Source of the DNA: Eutrophobius brisbanensis
GTDB taxonomy: Bacteria; Pseudomonadota; Gammaproteobacteria; Eutrophobiales; Eutrophobiaceae
Direction: 5' to 3'
Length of the DNA stretch: 64,000 bases
Assembly (NCBI GenBank): GCA_038131795.1
Contig: JAYPQE010000003.1
Coordinates: 1,798,001 to 1,862,000, forward strand
Part shown: piece by piece, positions 1 through 10,042 of the stretch
How positions within the stretch are numbered: position 1 is the stretch's first letter
Layout of the letters: every line of letters starts with the position of its first letter
Made by a program: the position numbers and the translations under genes
The notes under the pieces: generated by a model
What the model was told of the DNA's origin: nothing
The model's database searches: none
The model's input: only the letters and a program-made list of their open reading frames with translations

Positions 1-44
1 ATATTAATTCGAATTAAATTTTTAAATCTTAGGGGATCTAATAT

Positions 45-2927
45 ATGAACCACTCAAAGCGAGCCTATCGAGGCTTATTATCAATCATTGGTGCCCTGGC
101 AGCGCCGGCGTTACTGTTCCCAGTGACCCTGCATGCACAGGCACTGGAAGAAATTGTGGTGACGGCCCAGCGTCGTGAGCAGTCTATCCAGGAAGTGCCT
201 ATCTCACTGGAGGCCTATACCGGTGATATCCTGAACAAGGAAGGCTTCCGTACCATGGAAGACCTCTCCGCTTTCTCACCTTCGGTGGAGATCGACGTAC
301 GTACCCAGGACCAAGACATTGCTGTGCGCGGTATGGGCACCATCGGTAACAACCTGGGGCTGGAAGGCGCTGTCCCCATCTTCGTCGATGGCGTCCACTT
401 CTCAAGGACCTCCATGATCATGGGGGCTTTCCTGGATCTGGAACGTATCGAGGTCCTGCGTGGCCCGCAGCCTATCGCCTTTGGCCAGAACGCCACCGCC
501 GGTGCCTTCAGCTTGACCACCAAGAAACCCACCGCTGAGTGGGAAGGTGATGTCACCGCTGAATACGGTAACTGGGACCGCTTTTCCCTGGAAGGTGGTG
601 TCGGTGGTCCCCTGTCTGACACCTGGGGTGTGCGCCTCGCCGCTCAGTATGACGAAGTCGGTGGTTATATCACCGATGCCATCTCCGGCGACAAGTTCCC
701 CAATGGTAAAGAAGTGGCCGGACGCGCCACCTTCGTATGGACCCCAACGGACAACCTGCAGGCTACCGCCAAGATTGGCTGGGCCCAACGCCGCAACGAG
801 GCAGAGGGTATCTCTGTGTGTCGTACCGAAGGCCTGGTGGAACAGACCGAGCGGGCCTACACCATCCCGGGGCAGACGGATTTCCCTGTGAGGGCCCTGC
901 AGTTCCCGACAAACTGTGACACGGAAGGCTTCCAGCGGATCGGTATCAAAGAGGCCACCAGTCCATTTTTCCGCCCGGTTGACGGGATAAACCAGGAAGA
1001 TAGCAAAGGCGGTATTGTGGACATCGCCCCCCCTTCAGCTGATGTGATGGCCAATCTCGACGCCCATGATGACATGGACGCCTTTGATTACCGTCTGGGC
1101 ATTGACTATGAGTTTGATAACGGCATTACCCTGTTTGCCAACACTGGTTACCTGGACTACCAGCGGGGCTCCGCCCATGACAACTCCAGCTCCCCTGTGA
1201 TTACCAATGTGCAGCATCGCGGTGAGATCTTTGACCTCTTCAGTCAGGAGATCCGCTTTGCTTCACCACGCGGTGGCCAGATTGAGTGGGAGTTCGGTGG
1301 CTTCTACCAGAAGGAGGATACGGACATCGGTAACCGCGGTGATGACAAGTATGAGACCATCACCATCCGCGCCAATACCCGCCGGCCGGCCCGTTCCCAG
1401 GATTCCTGGCAGGACAGCCGCTGGATGAGTGCCTTTGGTTCCGTGACCTTTAATTTCATGGATGACCGGGCCTCTATTGACATCGGTGCCCGTTTTACCG
1501 ATATCAGCAAACACTCCCACATCCAGGGTTATGGCCATACCTGGATCTATGATGTTGACCCGGACAGTGTCGCCGTACCCAATGGTATTGATGCTGTTGG
1601 TGATGGTGTCATCTGGGGAACCGACCATGAGGACAATTGTGTCGACCGTGGTGACGGCGTCGCTAAATGTGAAGACAAATACAGAAAGATAGGCGGCATC
1701 GGTGTCGATGCCACAGGCAATGCCTATTTCGGACCGGGTAGTGGTTTACAGTCCATCATCGATTGCGGTGATGCCACAGACCCCCGTACCCAGGGTGCCC
1801 TGAACCATTGCGGCAGTTATGGCGCCGGTTACTGGACCCATGCCTACAACCCGGGCAGGACCAGCAAGTCAGGTGAGGCCCACAACGCCATAGCCGATGG
1901 ACGGGGTATCCGTACCGTCCCTGAGGCCTGGGACACCATCGCACCGGTGGCCCTTGGACCGGCGGTCCATGGCCTTCGCGGCCAGACCGGTAATAACCTG
2001 GTATATGATCGCATTTATGATGACAGCAGTCTGGACCCACAGATCACCCTGCGTTACCGGCCAACGGACAACGTCTCTCTGTACGCCAAGTGGGCCCGCG
2101 CCTTCAAGGGTGGTGGTGCTGATATCTCCACCGCATCCCTGCCGGCTGACCAGGACGCCTTCCCGCTGTTGCCAGAAAAGGCAGAGAACTGGGAAGTAGG
2201 TGCCAAGGGCACCTTCCTGGACGGCGCTGCTAACTTCAACATCACGGCCTTCCAGATCACCATCAAGGACCTGCAGTTGGCCACCGGTGTGCCAGAGCAG
2301 CTGGATACCCAGAGCTCTGTTTCTACCAACGCCGGTAAGCAGCGTACCCGCGGTATCGAGTTTGATTCCCGCTGGGCCGCCACCGACCGCCTGACCCTGG
2401 GCATTGCCGGTGCCTTCATGGACGGAGTTATGGTGAGCTACCCGGGCGCCGGTTGTACCGACATTGAGTTTGAAAATGCCGACACCGGTCCGTGTATCAG
2501 TGCAGCTGAGTTTGATGCCGATCCGCAAAACAGTTATCCGGAAGGCACCATTGACCGCTCCGGCGCTGAGGCCCCCCGCACCCCGGACTACAAGATCGTT
2601 GTAGACGCGGACTGGTGGTACCCCATCACGGACAACCTGAAGTATACCTTCAGTACCCGTACCAGTTTCATCGACGGTTACATCTACAACGTTGAGGACT
2701 TCGATGAGGTGATCAAGTTTGGAAAGCGTACCATCATAAACCTGAACATTGGTATTGCTGAGATGGATGATGTCTGGAATGTCTCACTGTGGGGACGTAA
2801 CATGTTGTCTGATGGCTTTACCTACTTCCCTGAGTTTTATGTGGAGAACGAAGGTCGTGTGGACAAGGAAGTATCGTCACGCCACTGGATGAGCTACGGC
2901 ATACAGTTCCAGTATAACTTCAGATAA
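45..2927 (+). CDS. TonB-dependent receptor, tandem copy 1
   Basis: Outer-membrane active-transport receptor of 960 aa. The N-terminal signal peptide ends near residue 32 (LHAQ). It is followed by a TonB-box-like segment (EEIVVTAQ, about residues 35-42), a plug domain to about residue 170 (VRGMGTIGNN, VLRGPQPIAFGQNATAG) and a long beta-barrel that ends in an aromatic-rich strand (GIQFQYNF then Arg). The start at 45 is set by AGGGGA at 31-36. From the TonB box onwards the protein is almost identical to the two downstream copies. It differs from both at scattered blocks (for example SKGG, DTDIGNRG, GAEAPRTP), while signal peptide and upstream DNA are its own. The substrate is unknown; the family imports siderophores, cobalamin, glycans or other large or scarce molecules. 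No FecI/FecR-type regulator is seen in the window. Confidence 0.93.
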   Translation: MNHSKRAYRGLLSIIGALAAPALLFPVTLHAQALEEIVVTAQRREQSIQEVPISLEAYTGDILNKEGFRTMEDLSAFSPSVEIDVRTQDQDIAVRGMGTIGNNLGLEGAVPIFVDGVHFSRTSMIMGAFLDLERIEVLRGPQPIAFGQNATAGAFSLTTKKPTAEWEGDVTAEYGNWDRFSLEGGVGGPLSDTWGVRLAAQYDEVGGYITDAISGDKFPNGKEVAGRATFVWTPTDNLQATAKIGWAQRRNEAEGISVCRTEGLVEQTERAYTIPGQTDFPVRALQFPTNCDTEGFQRIGIKEATSPFFRPVDGINQEDSKGGIVDIAPPSADVMANLDAHDDMDAFDYRLGIDYEFDNGITLFANTGYLDYQRGSAHDNSSSPVITNVQHRGEIFDLFSQEIRFASPRGGQIEWEFGGFYQKEDTDIGNRGDDKYETITIRANTRRPARSQDSWQDSRWMSAFGSVTFNFMDDRASIDIGARFTDISKHSHIQGYGHTWIYDVDPDSVAVPNGIDAVGDGVIWGTDHEDNCVDRGDGVAKCEDKYRKIGGIGVDATGNAYFGPGSGLQSIIDCGDATDPRTQGALNHCGSYGAGYWTHAYNPGRTSKSGEAHNAIADGRGIRTVPEAWDTIAPVALGPAVHGLRGQTGNNLVYDRIYDDSSLDPQITLRYRPTDNVSLYAKWARAFKGGGADISTASLPADQDAFPLLPEKAENWEVGAKGTFLDGAANFNITAFQITIKDLQLATGVPEQLDTQSSVSTNAGKQRTRGIEFDSRWAATDRLTLGIAGAFMDGVMVSYPGAGCTDIEFENADTGPCISAAEFDADPQNSYPEGTIDRSGAEAPRTPDYKIVVDADWWYPITDNLKYTFSTRTSFIDGYIYNVEDFDEVIKFGKRTIINLNIGIAEMDDVWNVSLWGRNMLSDGFTYFPEFYVENEGRVDKEVSSRHWMSYGIQFQYNFR

Positions 2928-2961
2928 AGATGTAACGGCGATTGCCGTGACTTGAAACACG

Positions 2962-2990
2962 AAAGGCCCCGGAAACGGGGCCTTTTTTTT
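2962..2990 (+). terminator. Rho-independent terminator of receptor copy 1
   Basis: AAAGGCCCCG / GAAA loop / CGGGGCCTTT, followed by a T run. The same hairpin follows the other two receptor copies, so it belongs to the duplicated unit. Confidence 0.9.
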
Positions 2991-3559
2991 ACCTGACGGA
3001 TACAGCGGTATGACGGTTGCTGACTGTATTCCCCAGTATGTACTGACAATCTCTATTCACCATTAAAGCCAGACATGAACATCCCCAAAACTGTAATAAC
3101 AAACTGGAAAAAAATGATGGGTATTATTCTATCCCAGCATATGCTGTATGTATGAGCACCTTATAGTATTTACTTACCAAAAAATTCTTCCCACCTATTA
3201 TTACTACAAGTCATGTAATTGACTGATTCAGATAGGTATGTTTATTCCCCGTTGCAGATGTCTATATGTCATTTATTAATTTGAATTATTTATATTGAAT
3301 TATTTAACTAGTTTAAAATTTTGTTCGTAATATATTTTGTTTTATAAGTTTAATTTATAGCCCTTTTAATTCTGAATAATATTTTCAGATTATTTTTATT
3401 AAACTAGCTTTTATCAGTTCATGTCTGAAGTTATGTCATCGATATTTAGTAATGAATTGTTGCATTTAGATCTATATGTATTAATAATATGCACTTTGTT
3501 GTTTATTGATCATATAAATATATTTAGTTGTAAATATAATACTACGGGGAGATAATCGT
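2991..3559 (+). promoter_or_regulatory. AT-rich upstream region of receptor copy 2
   Basis: This 569-base gap has no convincing gene. From about 3240 to 3545 it is strikingly AT-rich, unlike the coding DNA around it, and shares no obvious sequence with the upstream regions of copies 1 and 3. It must carry the promoter of copy 2, whose start at 3560 is preceded by GGGGAGA (3546-3552). No single -10/-35 pair stands out clearly enough to name. Confidence 0.5.
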
Positions 3560-6445
3560 ATGAAATCATCTAAAACAGCAGGAAAAGTGGTATTTTCCAC
3601 TTTACTGAGTTCTTTTATCCTGCCTTTTTTAATTACACCTCTAAATGCTTACAGTCAGGCACTGGAAGAAATTGTGGTGACGGCCCAGCGTCGTGAGCAG
3701 TCTATCCAGGAAGTGCCTATCTCACTGGAGGCCTACACCGGTGACGTTTTAAACAGGGAAGGCTTCCGTACCATGGAAGACCTCTCCGCTTTCTCACCTT
3801 CGGTGGAGATCGACGTACGTACCCAGGACCAAGACATTGCTGTGCGCGGTATGGGCACCATCGGTAACAACCTGGGGCTGGAAGGCGCTGTCCCCATCTT
3901 CGTCGATGGCGTCCACTTCTCAAGGACCTCCATGATCATGGGGGCTTTCCTGGATCTGGAACGGGTTGAGGTCCTGCGTGGCCCGCAGCCTATCGCCTTT
4001 GGCCAGAACGCCACCGCCGGTGCCTTCAGCTTGACCACCAAGAAACCCACCGCTGAGTGGGAAGGTGATGTCACCGCTGAATACGGTAACTGGGACCGCT
4101 TTTCCCTGGAAGGTGGTGTCGGTGGTCCCCTGTCTGACACCTGGGGTGTGCGCCTCGCCGCTCAGTATGACGAAGTCGGTGGTTATATCACCGATGCCAT
4201 CTCCGGCGACAAGTTCCCCAATGGTAAAGAAGTGGCCGGACGCGCCACCTTCGTATGGACCCCAACGGACAACCTGCAGGCTACCGCCAAGATTGGCTGG
4301 GCCCAACGCCGCAACGAGGCAGAGGGTATCTCTGTGTGTCGTACCGAAGGCCTGGTGGAACAGACCGAGCGGGCCTACACCATCCCGGGGCAGACGGATT
4401 TCCCTGTGAGGGCCCTGCAGTTCCCGACAAACTGTGACACGGAAGGCTTCCAGCGGATCGGTATCAAAGAGGCCACCAGTCCATTTTTCCGCCCGGTTGA
4501 CGGGATAAACCAGGAAGATGGCAGTGGCGGTATTGTGGACATCGCCCCCCCTTCAGCTGATGTGATGGCCAATCTCGACGCCCATGATGACATGGACGCC
4601 TTTGATTACCGTCTGGGCATTGACTATGAGTTTGATAACGGCATTACCCTGTTTGCCAATACCGGTTATATCGATTATCAACGCTCCTCTGCCCATGACA
4701 ACTCCAGCTCCCCTGTGATTACCAATGTGCAGCATCGCGGTGAGATCTTTGACCTCTTCAGTCAGGAGATCCGCTTTGCTTCACCACGCGGTGGCCAGAT
4801 TGAGTGGGAGTTCGGTGGCTTCTACCAGAAGGAAGACCTGGATCTGGGTAACCGCGGTGATGACAAGTATGAGACCATCACCATCCGCGCCAATACCCGC
4901 CGGCCGGCCCGTTCCCAGGATGCCTGGCAGGACACCCAGTGGATGAGTGCCTTTGCCGGTGTGACCTTTAACTTTTTAGATGACAAGGCCTCTCTGGACA
5001 TTGGTGCGCGCTATAGCGACATTAGCAAGACCTCCCACATCCAGGGTTATGGCCATACCTGGATCTATGATGTTGACCCGGACAGTGTCGCCGTACCCAA
5101 TGGTATTGATGCTGTTGGTGATGGTGTCATCTGGGGAACCGACCATGAGTCCAATTGTGTCGACCGTGGTGACGGCGTCGCTAAATGTGAAGACAAATAC
5201 AGAAAGATAGGCGGCATCGGTGTCGATGCCACAGGCAATGCCTATTTCGGACCGGGTAGTGGTTTACAGTCCATCATCGATTGCGGTGATGCCACAGACC
5301 CCCGTACCCAGGGTGCCCTGAACCATTGCGGCAGTTATGGCGCCGGTTACTGGACCCATGCCTACAACCCGGGCAGGACCAGCAAGTCAGGTGAGGCCCA
5401 CAACGCCATAGCCGATGGACGGGGTATCCGTACCGTCCCTGAGGCCTGGGACACCATCGCACCGGTGGCCCTTGGACCGGCGGTCCATGGCCTTCGCGCC
5501 CAGACCGGTAATAATCTGGTCTATGACCGTCCTTATGATGACAGCAGTCTGGACCCACAGATCACCCTGCGTTACCGGCCAACGGACAACGTCTCCCTGT
5601 ACGCCAAGTGGGCCCGCGCCTTCAAGGGTGGTGGTGCTGATATCTCCACCGCATCCCTGCCGGCCGACCAGGACGCCTTCCCGCTGCTGCCAGAAAAGGC
5701 AGAGAACTGGGAAGTAGGTGCCAAGGGCACCTTCCTGGACGGCGCTGCTAACTTCAACATCACGGCCTTCCAGATCACCATCAAGGACCTGCAGTTGGCC
5801 ACCGGTGTGCCAGAAGCATTAGACACCCAGAGCTCTGTTTCTACCAACGCCGGTAAGCAGCGTACCCGCGGTATCGAGTTTGATTCCCGCTGGGCCGCCA
5901 CCGACCGCCTGACCCTGGGCATTGCCGGTGCCTTCATGGACGGAGTTATGGTGAGCTACCCGGGTGCTGGTTGTACCGACTTTGAGTTTGAAAATGCCGA
6001 CACCGGTCCGTGTATCAGTGAAGCTGAGTTTGATGCCGATCCGGAAAACAGTTATCCGGAAGGCACCATCGACCGCTCAGGTTACAAGTCACCTCGCACC
6101 CCGGACTACAAGATCGTTGTAGACGCGGACTGGTGGTACCCCATCACGGACAATCTGAAGTATACCTTCAGTACCCGTACCAGTTTCATCGACGGTTACA
6201 TCTACAACGTTGAGGACTTCGATGAGGTGATCAAGTTTGGAAAGCGTACCATCATAAACCTGAACATTGGTATTGCTGAGATGGATGATGTCTGGAATGT
6301 CTCACTGTGGGGACGTAACATGTTGTCTGATGGCTTTACCTACTTCCCTGAGTTTTATGTGGAGAACGAAGGTCGTGTGGACAAGGAAGTATCGTCACGC
6401 CACTGGATGAGCTACGGCATACAGTTCCAGTATAACTTCAGATAA
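3560..6445 (+). CDS. TonB-dependent receptor, tandem copy 2
   Basis: This 961-aa outer-membrane receptor has the same architecture as copy 1: signal peptide (cleavage near NAYSQ), TonB-box-like EEIVVTAQ, plug and beta-barrel. The signal peptide and promoter differ from copy 1; the homology starts abruptly at about 3656, at the end of the leader. It is a mosaic. It matches copy 3 in several blocks (GSGGIVDI, YIDYQRSSAHD, DLDLGNRG, SGYKSPRTP) but matches copy 1 in the 5220-5490 stretch (ATGNAYFGPG, SKSGEAHNAIADGRG). This pattern is expected from gene conversion between tandem copies. The shared hairpin terminator follows. Confidence 0.93.
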   Translation: MKSSKTAGKVVFSTLLSSFILPFLITPLNAYSQALEEIVVTAQRREQSIQEVPISLEAYTGDVLNREGFRTMEDLSAFSPSVEIDVRTQDQDIAVRGMGTIGNNLGLEGAVPIFVDGVHFSRTSMIMGAFLDLERVEVLRGPQPIAFGQNATAGAFSLTTKKPTAEWEGDVTAEYGNWDRFSLEGGVGGPLSDTWGVRLAAQYDEVGGYITDAISGDKFPNGKEVAGRATFVWTPTDNLQATAKIGWAQRRNEAEGISVCRTEGLVEQTERAYTIPGQTDFPVRALQFPTNCDTEGFQRIGIKEATSPFFRPVDGINQEDGSGGIVDIAPPSADVMANLDAHDDMDAFDYRLGIDYEFDNGITLFANTGYIDYQRSSAHDNSSSPVITNVQHRGEIFDLFSQEIRFASPRGGQIEWEFGGFYQKEDLDLGNRGDDKYETITIRANTRRPARSQDAWQDTQWMSAFAGVTFNFLDDKASLDIGARYSDISKTSHIQGYGHTWIYDVDPDSVAVPNGIDAVGDGVIWGTDHESNCVDRGDGVAKCEDKYRKIGGIGVDATGNAYFGPGSGLQSIIDCGDATDPRTQGALNHCGSYGAGYWTHAYNPGRTSKSGEAHNAIADGRGIRTVPEAWDTIAPVALGPAVHGLRAQTGNNLVYDRPYDDSSLDPQITLRYRPTDNVSLYAKWARAFKGGGADISTASLPADQDAFPLLPEKAENWEVGAKGTFLDGAANFNITAFQITIKDLQLATGVPEALDTQSSVSTNAGKQRTRGIEFDSRWAATDRLTLGIAGAFMDGVMVSYPGAGCTDFEFENADTGPCISEAEFDADPENSYPEGTIDRSGYKSPRTPDYKIVVDADWWYPITDNLKYTFSTRTSFIDGYIYNVEDFDEVIKFGKRTIINLNIGIAEMDDVWNVSLWGRNMLSDGFTYFPEFYVENEGRVDKEVSSRHWMSYGIQFQYNFR

Positions 6446-6479
6446 AGATGTAACGGCGATTGCCGTGACTTGAAACACG

Positions 6480-6508
6480 AAAGGCCCCGGAAACGGGGCC
6501 TTTTTTTT
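6480..6508 (+). terminator. Rho-independent terminator of receptor copy 2
   Basis: AAAGGCCCCG / GAAA / CGGGGCCTTT and T run, the same as after copies 1 and 3. Confidence 0.9.
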
Positions 6509-6703
6509 GCTCAAAAATTTACTGTGAACTTACTTTTCTTCCACGCCTTTCTCACCTGCCTGAATAACTGATCCAATACCCCAATAAAAATTTTATTAAT
6601 TATGTTGCTTTTGTGACTTTTTGTACTAATATTGCTTTTTTGTTGTATTTTGATCATATTTATATTTATAGTTGTATATATACTACTTTTAGGAGAAGAT
6701 TGT

Positions 6704-9587
6704 ATGAAATTAATTAAATCTGCAAGAAAAGTTGGTGTTTCTTGGCTGATCACAACGCTGATCACACCAATTTTTCTTATACCACTAACCACTCACGGCC
6801 AAGCACTGGAAGAGATTGTGGTCACAGCCCAGCGTCGTGAGCAGTCTATCCAGGAAGTGCCTATCTCACTGGAGGCCTACACCGGTGACGTTTTAAACAG
6901 GGAAGGCTTCCGTACCATGGAAGACCTCTCCGCTTTCTCACCTTCGGTGGAGATCGACGTACGTACCCAGGACCAAGACATTGCTGTGCGCGGTATGGGC
7001 ACCATCGGTAACAACCTGGGGCTGGAAGGCGCTGTCCCCATCTTCGTCGATGGCGTCCACTTCTCAAGGACCTCCATGATCATGGGGGCTTTCCTGGATC
7101 TGGAACGGGTTGAGGTCCTGCGTGGCCCGCAGCCTATCGCCTTTGGCCAGAACGCCACCGCCGGTGCCTTCAGCTTGACCACCAAGAAACCCACCGCTGA
7201 GTGGGAAGGTGATGTCACCGCTGAATACGGTAACTGGGACCGCTTTTCCCTGGAAGGTGGTGTCGGTGGTCCCCTGTCTGACACCTGGGGTGTGCGCCTC
7301 GCCGCTCAGTATGACGAAGTCGGTGGTTATATCACCGATGCCATCTCCGGCGACAAGTTCCCCAATGGTAAAGAAGTGGCCGGACGCGCCACCTTCGTAT
7401 GGACCCCAACGGACAACCTGCAGGCTACCGCCAAGATTGGCTGGGCCCAACGCCGCAACGAGGCAGAGGGTATCTCTGTGTCGTACCGAAGGCCTGGTGG
7501 AACAGACCGAGCGGGCCTACACCATCCCGGGGCAGACGGATTTCCCTGTGAGGGCCCTGCAGTTCCCGACAAACTGTGACACGGAAGGCTTTCAGCGAAT
7601 CGGTATCAAAGAGGCCACCAGTCCATTTTTCCGCCCGGTTGACGGGATAAACCAGGAAGATGGCAGTGGCGGTATTGTGGACATCGCCCCCCCTTCAGCT
7701 GATGTGATGGCCAATCTCGACGCCCATGATGACATGGACGCCTTTGATTACCGTCTGGGCATTGACTATGAGTTTGATAACGGCATTACCCTGTTTGCCA
7801 ATACCGGTTATATCGATTATCAACGCTCCTCTGCCCATGACAACTCCAGCTCCCCTGTGATTACCAATGTGCAGCATCGCGGTGAGATCTTTGACCTCTT
7901 CAGTCAGGAGATCCGCTTTGCTTCACCACGCGGTGGCCAGATTGAGTGGGAGTTCGGTGGCTTCTACCAGAAGGAAGACCTGGATCTGGGTAACCGCGGT
8001 GATGACAAGTATGAGACCATCACCATCCGCGCCAATACCCGCCGGCCGGCCCGTTCCCAGGATGCCTGGCAGGACACCCAGTGGATGAGTGCCTTTGCCG
8101 GTGTGACCTTTAACTTTTTAGATGACAAGGCCTCTCTGGACATTGGTGCGCGCTATAGCGACATTAGCAAGACCTCCCACATCCAGGGTTATGGCCATAC
8201 CTGGATCTATGATGTTGACCCGGACAGTGTCGCCGTACCCAATGGTATTGATGCTGTTGGTGATGGTGTCATCTGGGGAACCGACCATGAGTCCAATTGT
8301 GTCGACCGTGGTGACGGCGTCGCTAAATGTGAAGACAAATACAGAAAGATAGGCGGCATCGGTGTCGATCCCGCAGGTGGTGCGTATTTTGGTCCCGGTA
8401 GTGGTTTACAGTCCATCATTGATTGCGGTGATGCCACAGACCCCCGTACCCAGGGTGCCCTGAACCATTGCGGCAGTTATGGCGCCGGTTACTGGACCCA
8501 TGCCTATAACCCTGGCAGAATCGGCAGATCCGGTGAAGAACATAACGCCATACTAGATGGCCGCGGTATCCGTACCGTCCCTGAGGCCTGGGACACCATC
8601 GCACCGGTGGCCCTGGGGCCAGCGGTGTGGGGTATTCGAGCCCAAACCGGTAACAACCTGCTATACGACCGTCCTTATGATGACAGCAGTCTGGACCCAC
8701 AGATCACCCTGCGTTACCGGCCAACGGACAACGTCTCTCTGTACGCCAAGTGGGCCCGCGCCTTCAAGGGTGGTGGTGCTGATATCTCCACCGCATCCCT
8801 GCCGGCCGACCAGGACGCCTTCCCGCTGCTGCCAGAAAAGGCAGAGAACTGGGAAGTAGGTGCCAAGGGCACCTTCCTGGACGGCGCTGCTAACTTCAAC
8901 ATCACGGCCTTCCAGATCACCATCAAGGACCTGCAGTTGGCCACCGGTGTGCCAGAAGCATTAGATACCCAGAGCTCTGTTTCCACCAACGCCGGTAAGC
9001 AGCGTACCCGCGGTATCGAGTTTGATTCCCGCTGGGCCGTCACCGACCGCCTGACCCTGGGCATTGCCGGTGCCTTCATGGACGGAGTTATGGTGAGCTA
9101 CCCGGGCGCCGGTTGTACCGACTTTGAGTTTGAAAATGCCGACACCGGTCCGTGTATCAGTGAAGCTGAGTTTGATGCCGATCCGGAAAACAGTTATCCG
9201 GAAGGCACCATCGACCGCTCAGGTTACAAGTCACCCCGCACCCCGGACTACAAGATCGTTGTAGACGCGGACTGGTGGTACCCCATCACGGACAACCTGA
9301 AGTATACCTTCAGTACCCGTACCAGTTTCATCGACGGTTACATCTACAACGTTGAGGACTTCGATGAGGTGATCAAGTTTGGAAAGCGTACCATCATAAA
9401 CCTGAACATTGGTATTGCTGAGATGGATGATGTCTGGAATGTCTCACTGTGGGGACGTAACATGTTGTCTGATGGCTTTACCTACTTCCCTGAGTTTTAT
9501 GTGGAGAACGAAGGTCGTGTGGACAAGGAAGTATCGTCACGCCACTGGATGAGCTACGGCATACAGTTCCAGTATAACTTCAGATAA
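6704..9587 (+). pseudogene. TonB-dependent receptor, tandem copy 3, frameshifted
   Basis: Third receptor copy, broken by a 2-base deletion. The start at 6704 has AGGAGA at 6691-6696; an upstream in-frame extension to 6632 is rejected because it lacks a ribosome site and would put a hydrophobic stretch before the real leader. The frame runs about 260 codons, then at 7473-7481 reads TCTCTGTGTCG where copies 1 and 2 read TCTCTGTGTGTCG. One TG unit is lost from a short TG tract and the frame ends at 7579. The remainder (about 7480-9587) is open and intact to the normal C-terminus. Restoring TG gives 961 aa, exactly the length of copy 2. Block 8368-8665 differs from copies 1 and 2 (PAGGAYFG, GRIGRSGEEHNAIL, WGIRAQTG). 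The lesion could be slippage-type phase variation, a recent true mutation, or an assembly error; the intact remainder argues that any loss is recent. Confidence 0.85.
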
Positions 9588-9621
9588 AGATGTAACGGCG
9601 ATTGCCGTGACTTGAAACACG

Positions 9622-9647
9622 AAAGGCCCCGGAAACGGGGCCTTTTT
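9622..9647 (+). terminator. Rho-independent terminator of receptor copy 3
   Basis: Same AAAGGCCCCG/CGGGGCCTTT hairpin as copies 1 and 2, with a slightly shorter T run. Confidence 0.88.
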
Positions 9648-9650
9648 TTA

Positions 9651-10030
9651 TGTCTGTTATAATGGCTAATGCGATCCTTACTTAGGTGCAATAATGAGCG
9701 ACCTCTGGTCGCATATATTTAACTGGATACTGGCATTCGCCAGTATGACGTGGTCAAGTAGATATTTTTACAAAGGATGAGGCTTTGACTCACTGTATTG
9801 CAGATCAAGATCTGGAATCCCTGAGATTAATAACATGTCATGCTGGCGCATGCCAGCATCCAGTCATATGAATTATTATCCAAAGGATGATACATTTATA
9901 AAACTGGATTCCGGATAAGCCCATTGGGCTTTCCGAAATGACGTAGTTAAGCGACTGAATCTTCTCATCGTCATTCCCGCGTAGGCGGGAATCCATAACT
10001 AGAAAAATTTCAAAAAACTGATAAATAAAA
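9651..10030. repeat. Cluster of four dispersed palindromes
   Basis: This non-coding gap holds four related stem-loops: 9721-9750 (TGGATACTGGCATTCGCCAGTATGACG type), 9836-9865 (TGCTGGCGCATGCCAGCA), 9901-9943 (TGGATTCCGG...CCGAAATGACG) and 9969-9995 (CGTCATTCCCGCGTAGGCGGGAATCCA type). All share the ends TGGAT...ATGACG, and recur at about 18.1, 18.3, 20.8, 20.9, 21.0, 26.4 and 36.8 kb. No gene is seen. The promoter of the next gene should lie at its right end. Confidence 0.75.
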
Positions 10031-10042
10031 TGGGGGAGCATT

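Larger units (their letters stand above)
138..9647 (+). repeat. Three tandem direct repeats of about 2.85 kb
   Basis: Near-identical units lie at 138-2990, 3656-6508 and about 6800-9647. Each covers the mature receptor coding region plus its terminator. The leader peptides and intergenic DNA between units are unrelated or only loosely similar, so the repeat boundary sits at the signal-peptide/mature-protein junction. Copy 3 diverges by synonymous changes in its first 25-30 bases and matches fully from about 6826. Confidence 0.9.

Noticed and set aside
6632..6703. Upstream extension of receptor copy 3
   Set aside because: It adds a hydrophobic stretch before a normal leader; the ATG at 6704 has a good ribosome site and matches the other copies.
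6511..6792. 93-aa minus-strand frame between receptor copies 2 and 3
   Set aside because: It lies in an AT-rich promoter region and over the leader of copy 3; low-complexity composition.
7209..7480. Independent 792-aa protein starting inside receptor copy 3
   Set aside because: Its first 90 residues are out-of-frame receptor sequence; the true signal begins after the TG deletion, so it is the 3' part of a frameshifted gene.
199..9079. Many open frames opposite to or shifted from the three receptor genes
   Set aside because: They repeat at the same offset in each copy, lack ribosome sites and are shadows of the conserved receptor coding sequence.
9721..9995. Palindrome cluster as a CRISPR array
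   Set aside because: Units are palindromic, unequal in sequence and spacing, and recur singly elsewhere; there are no cas genes.
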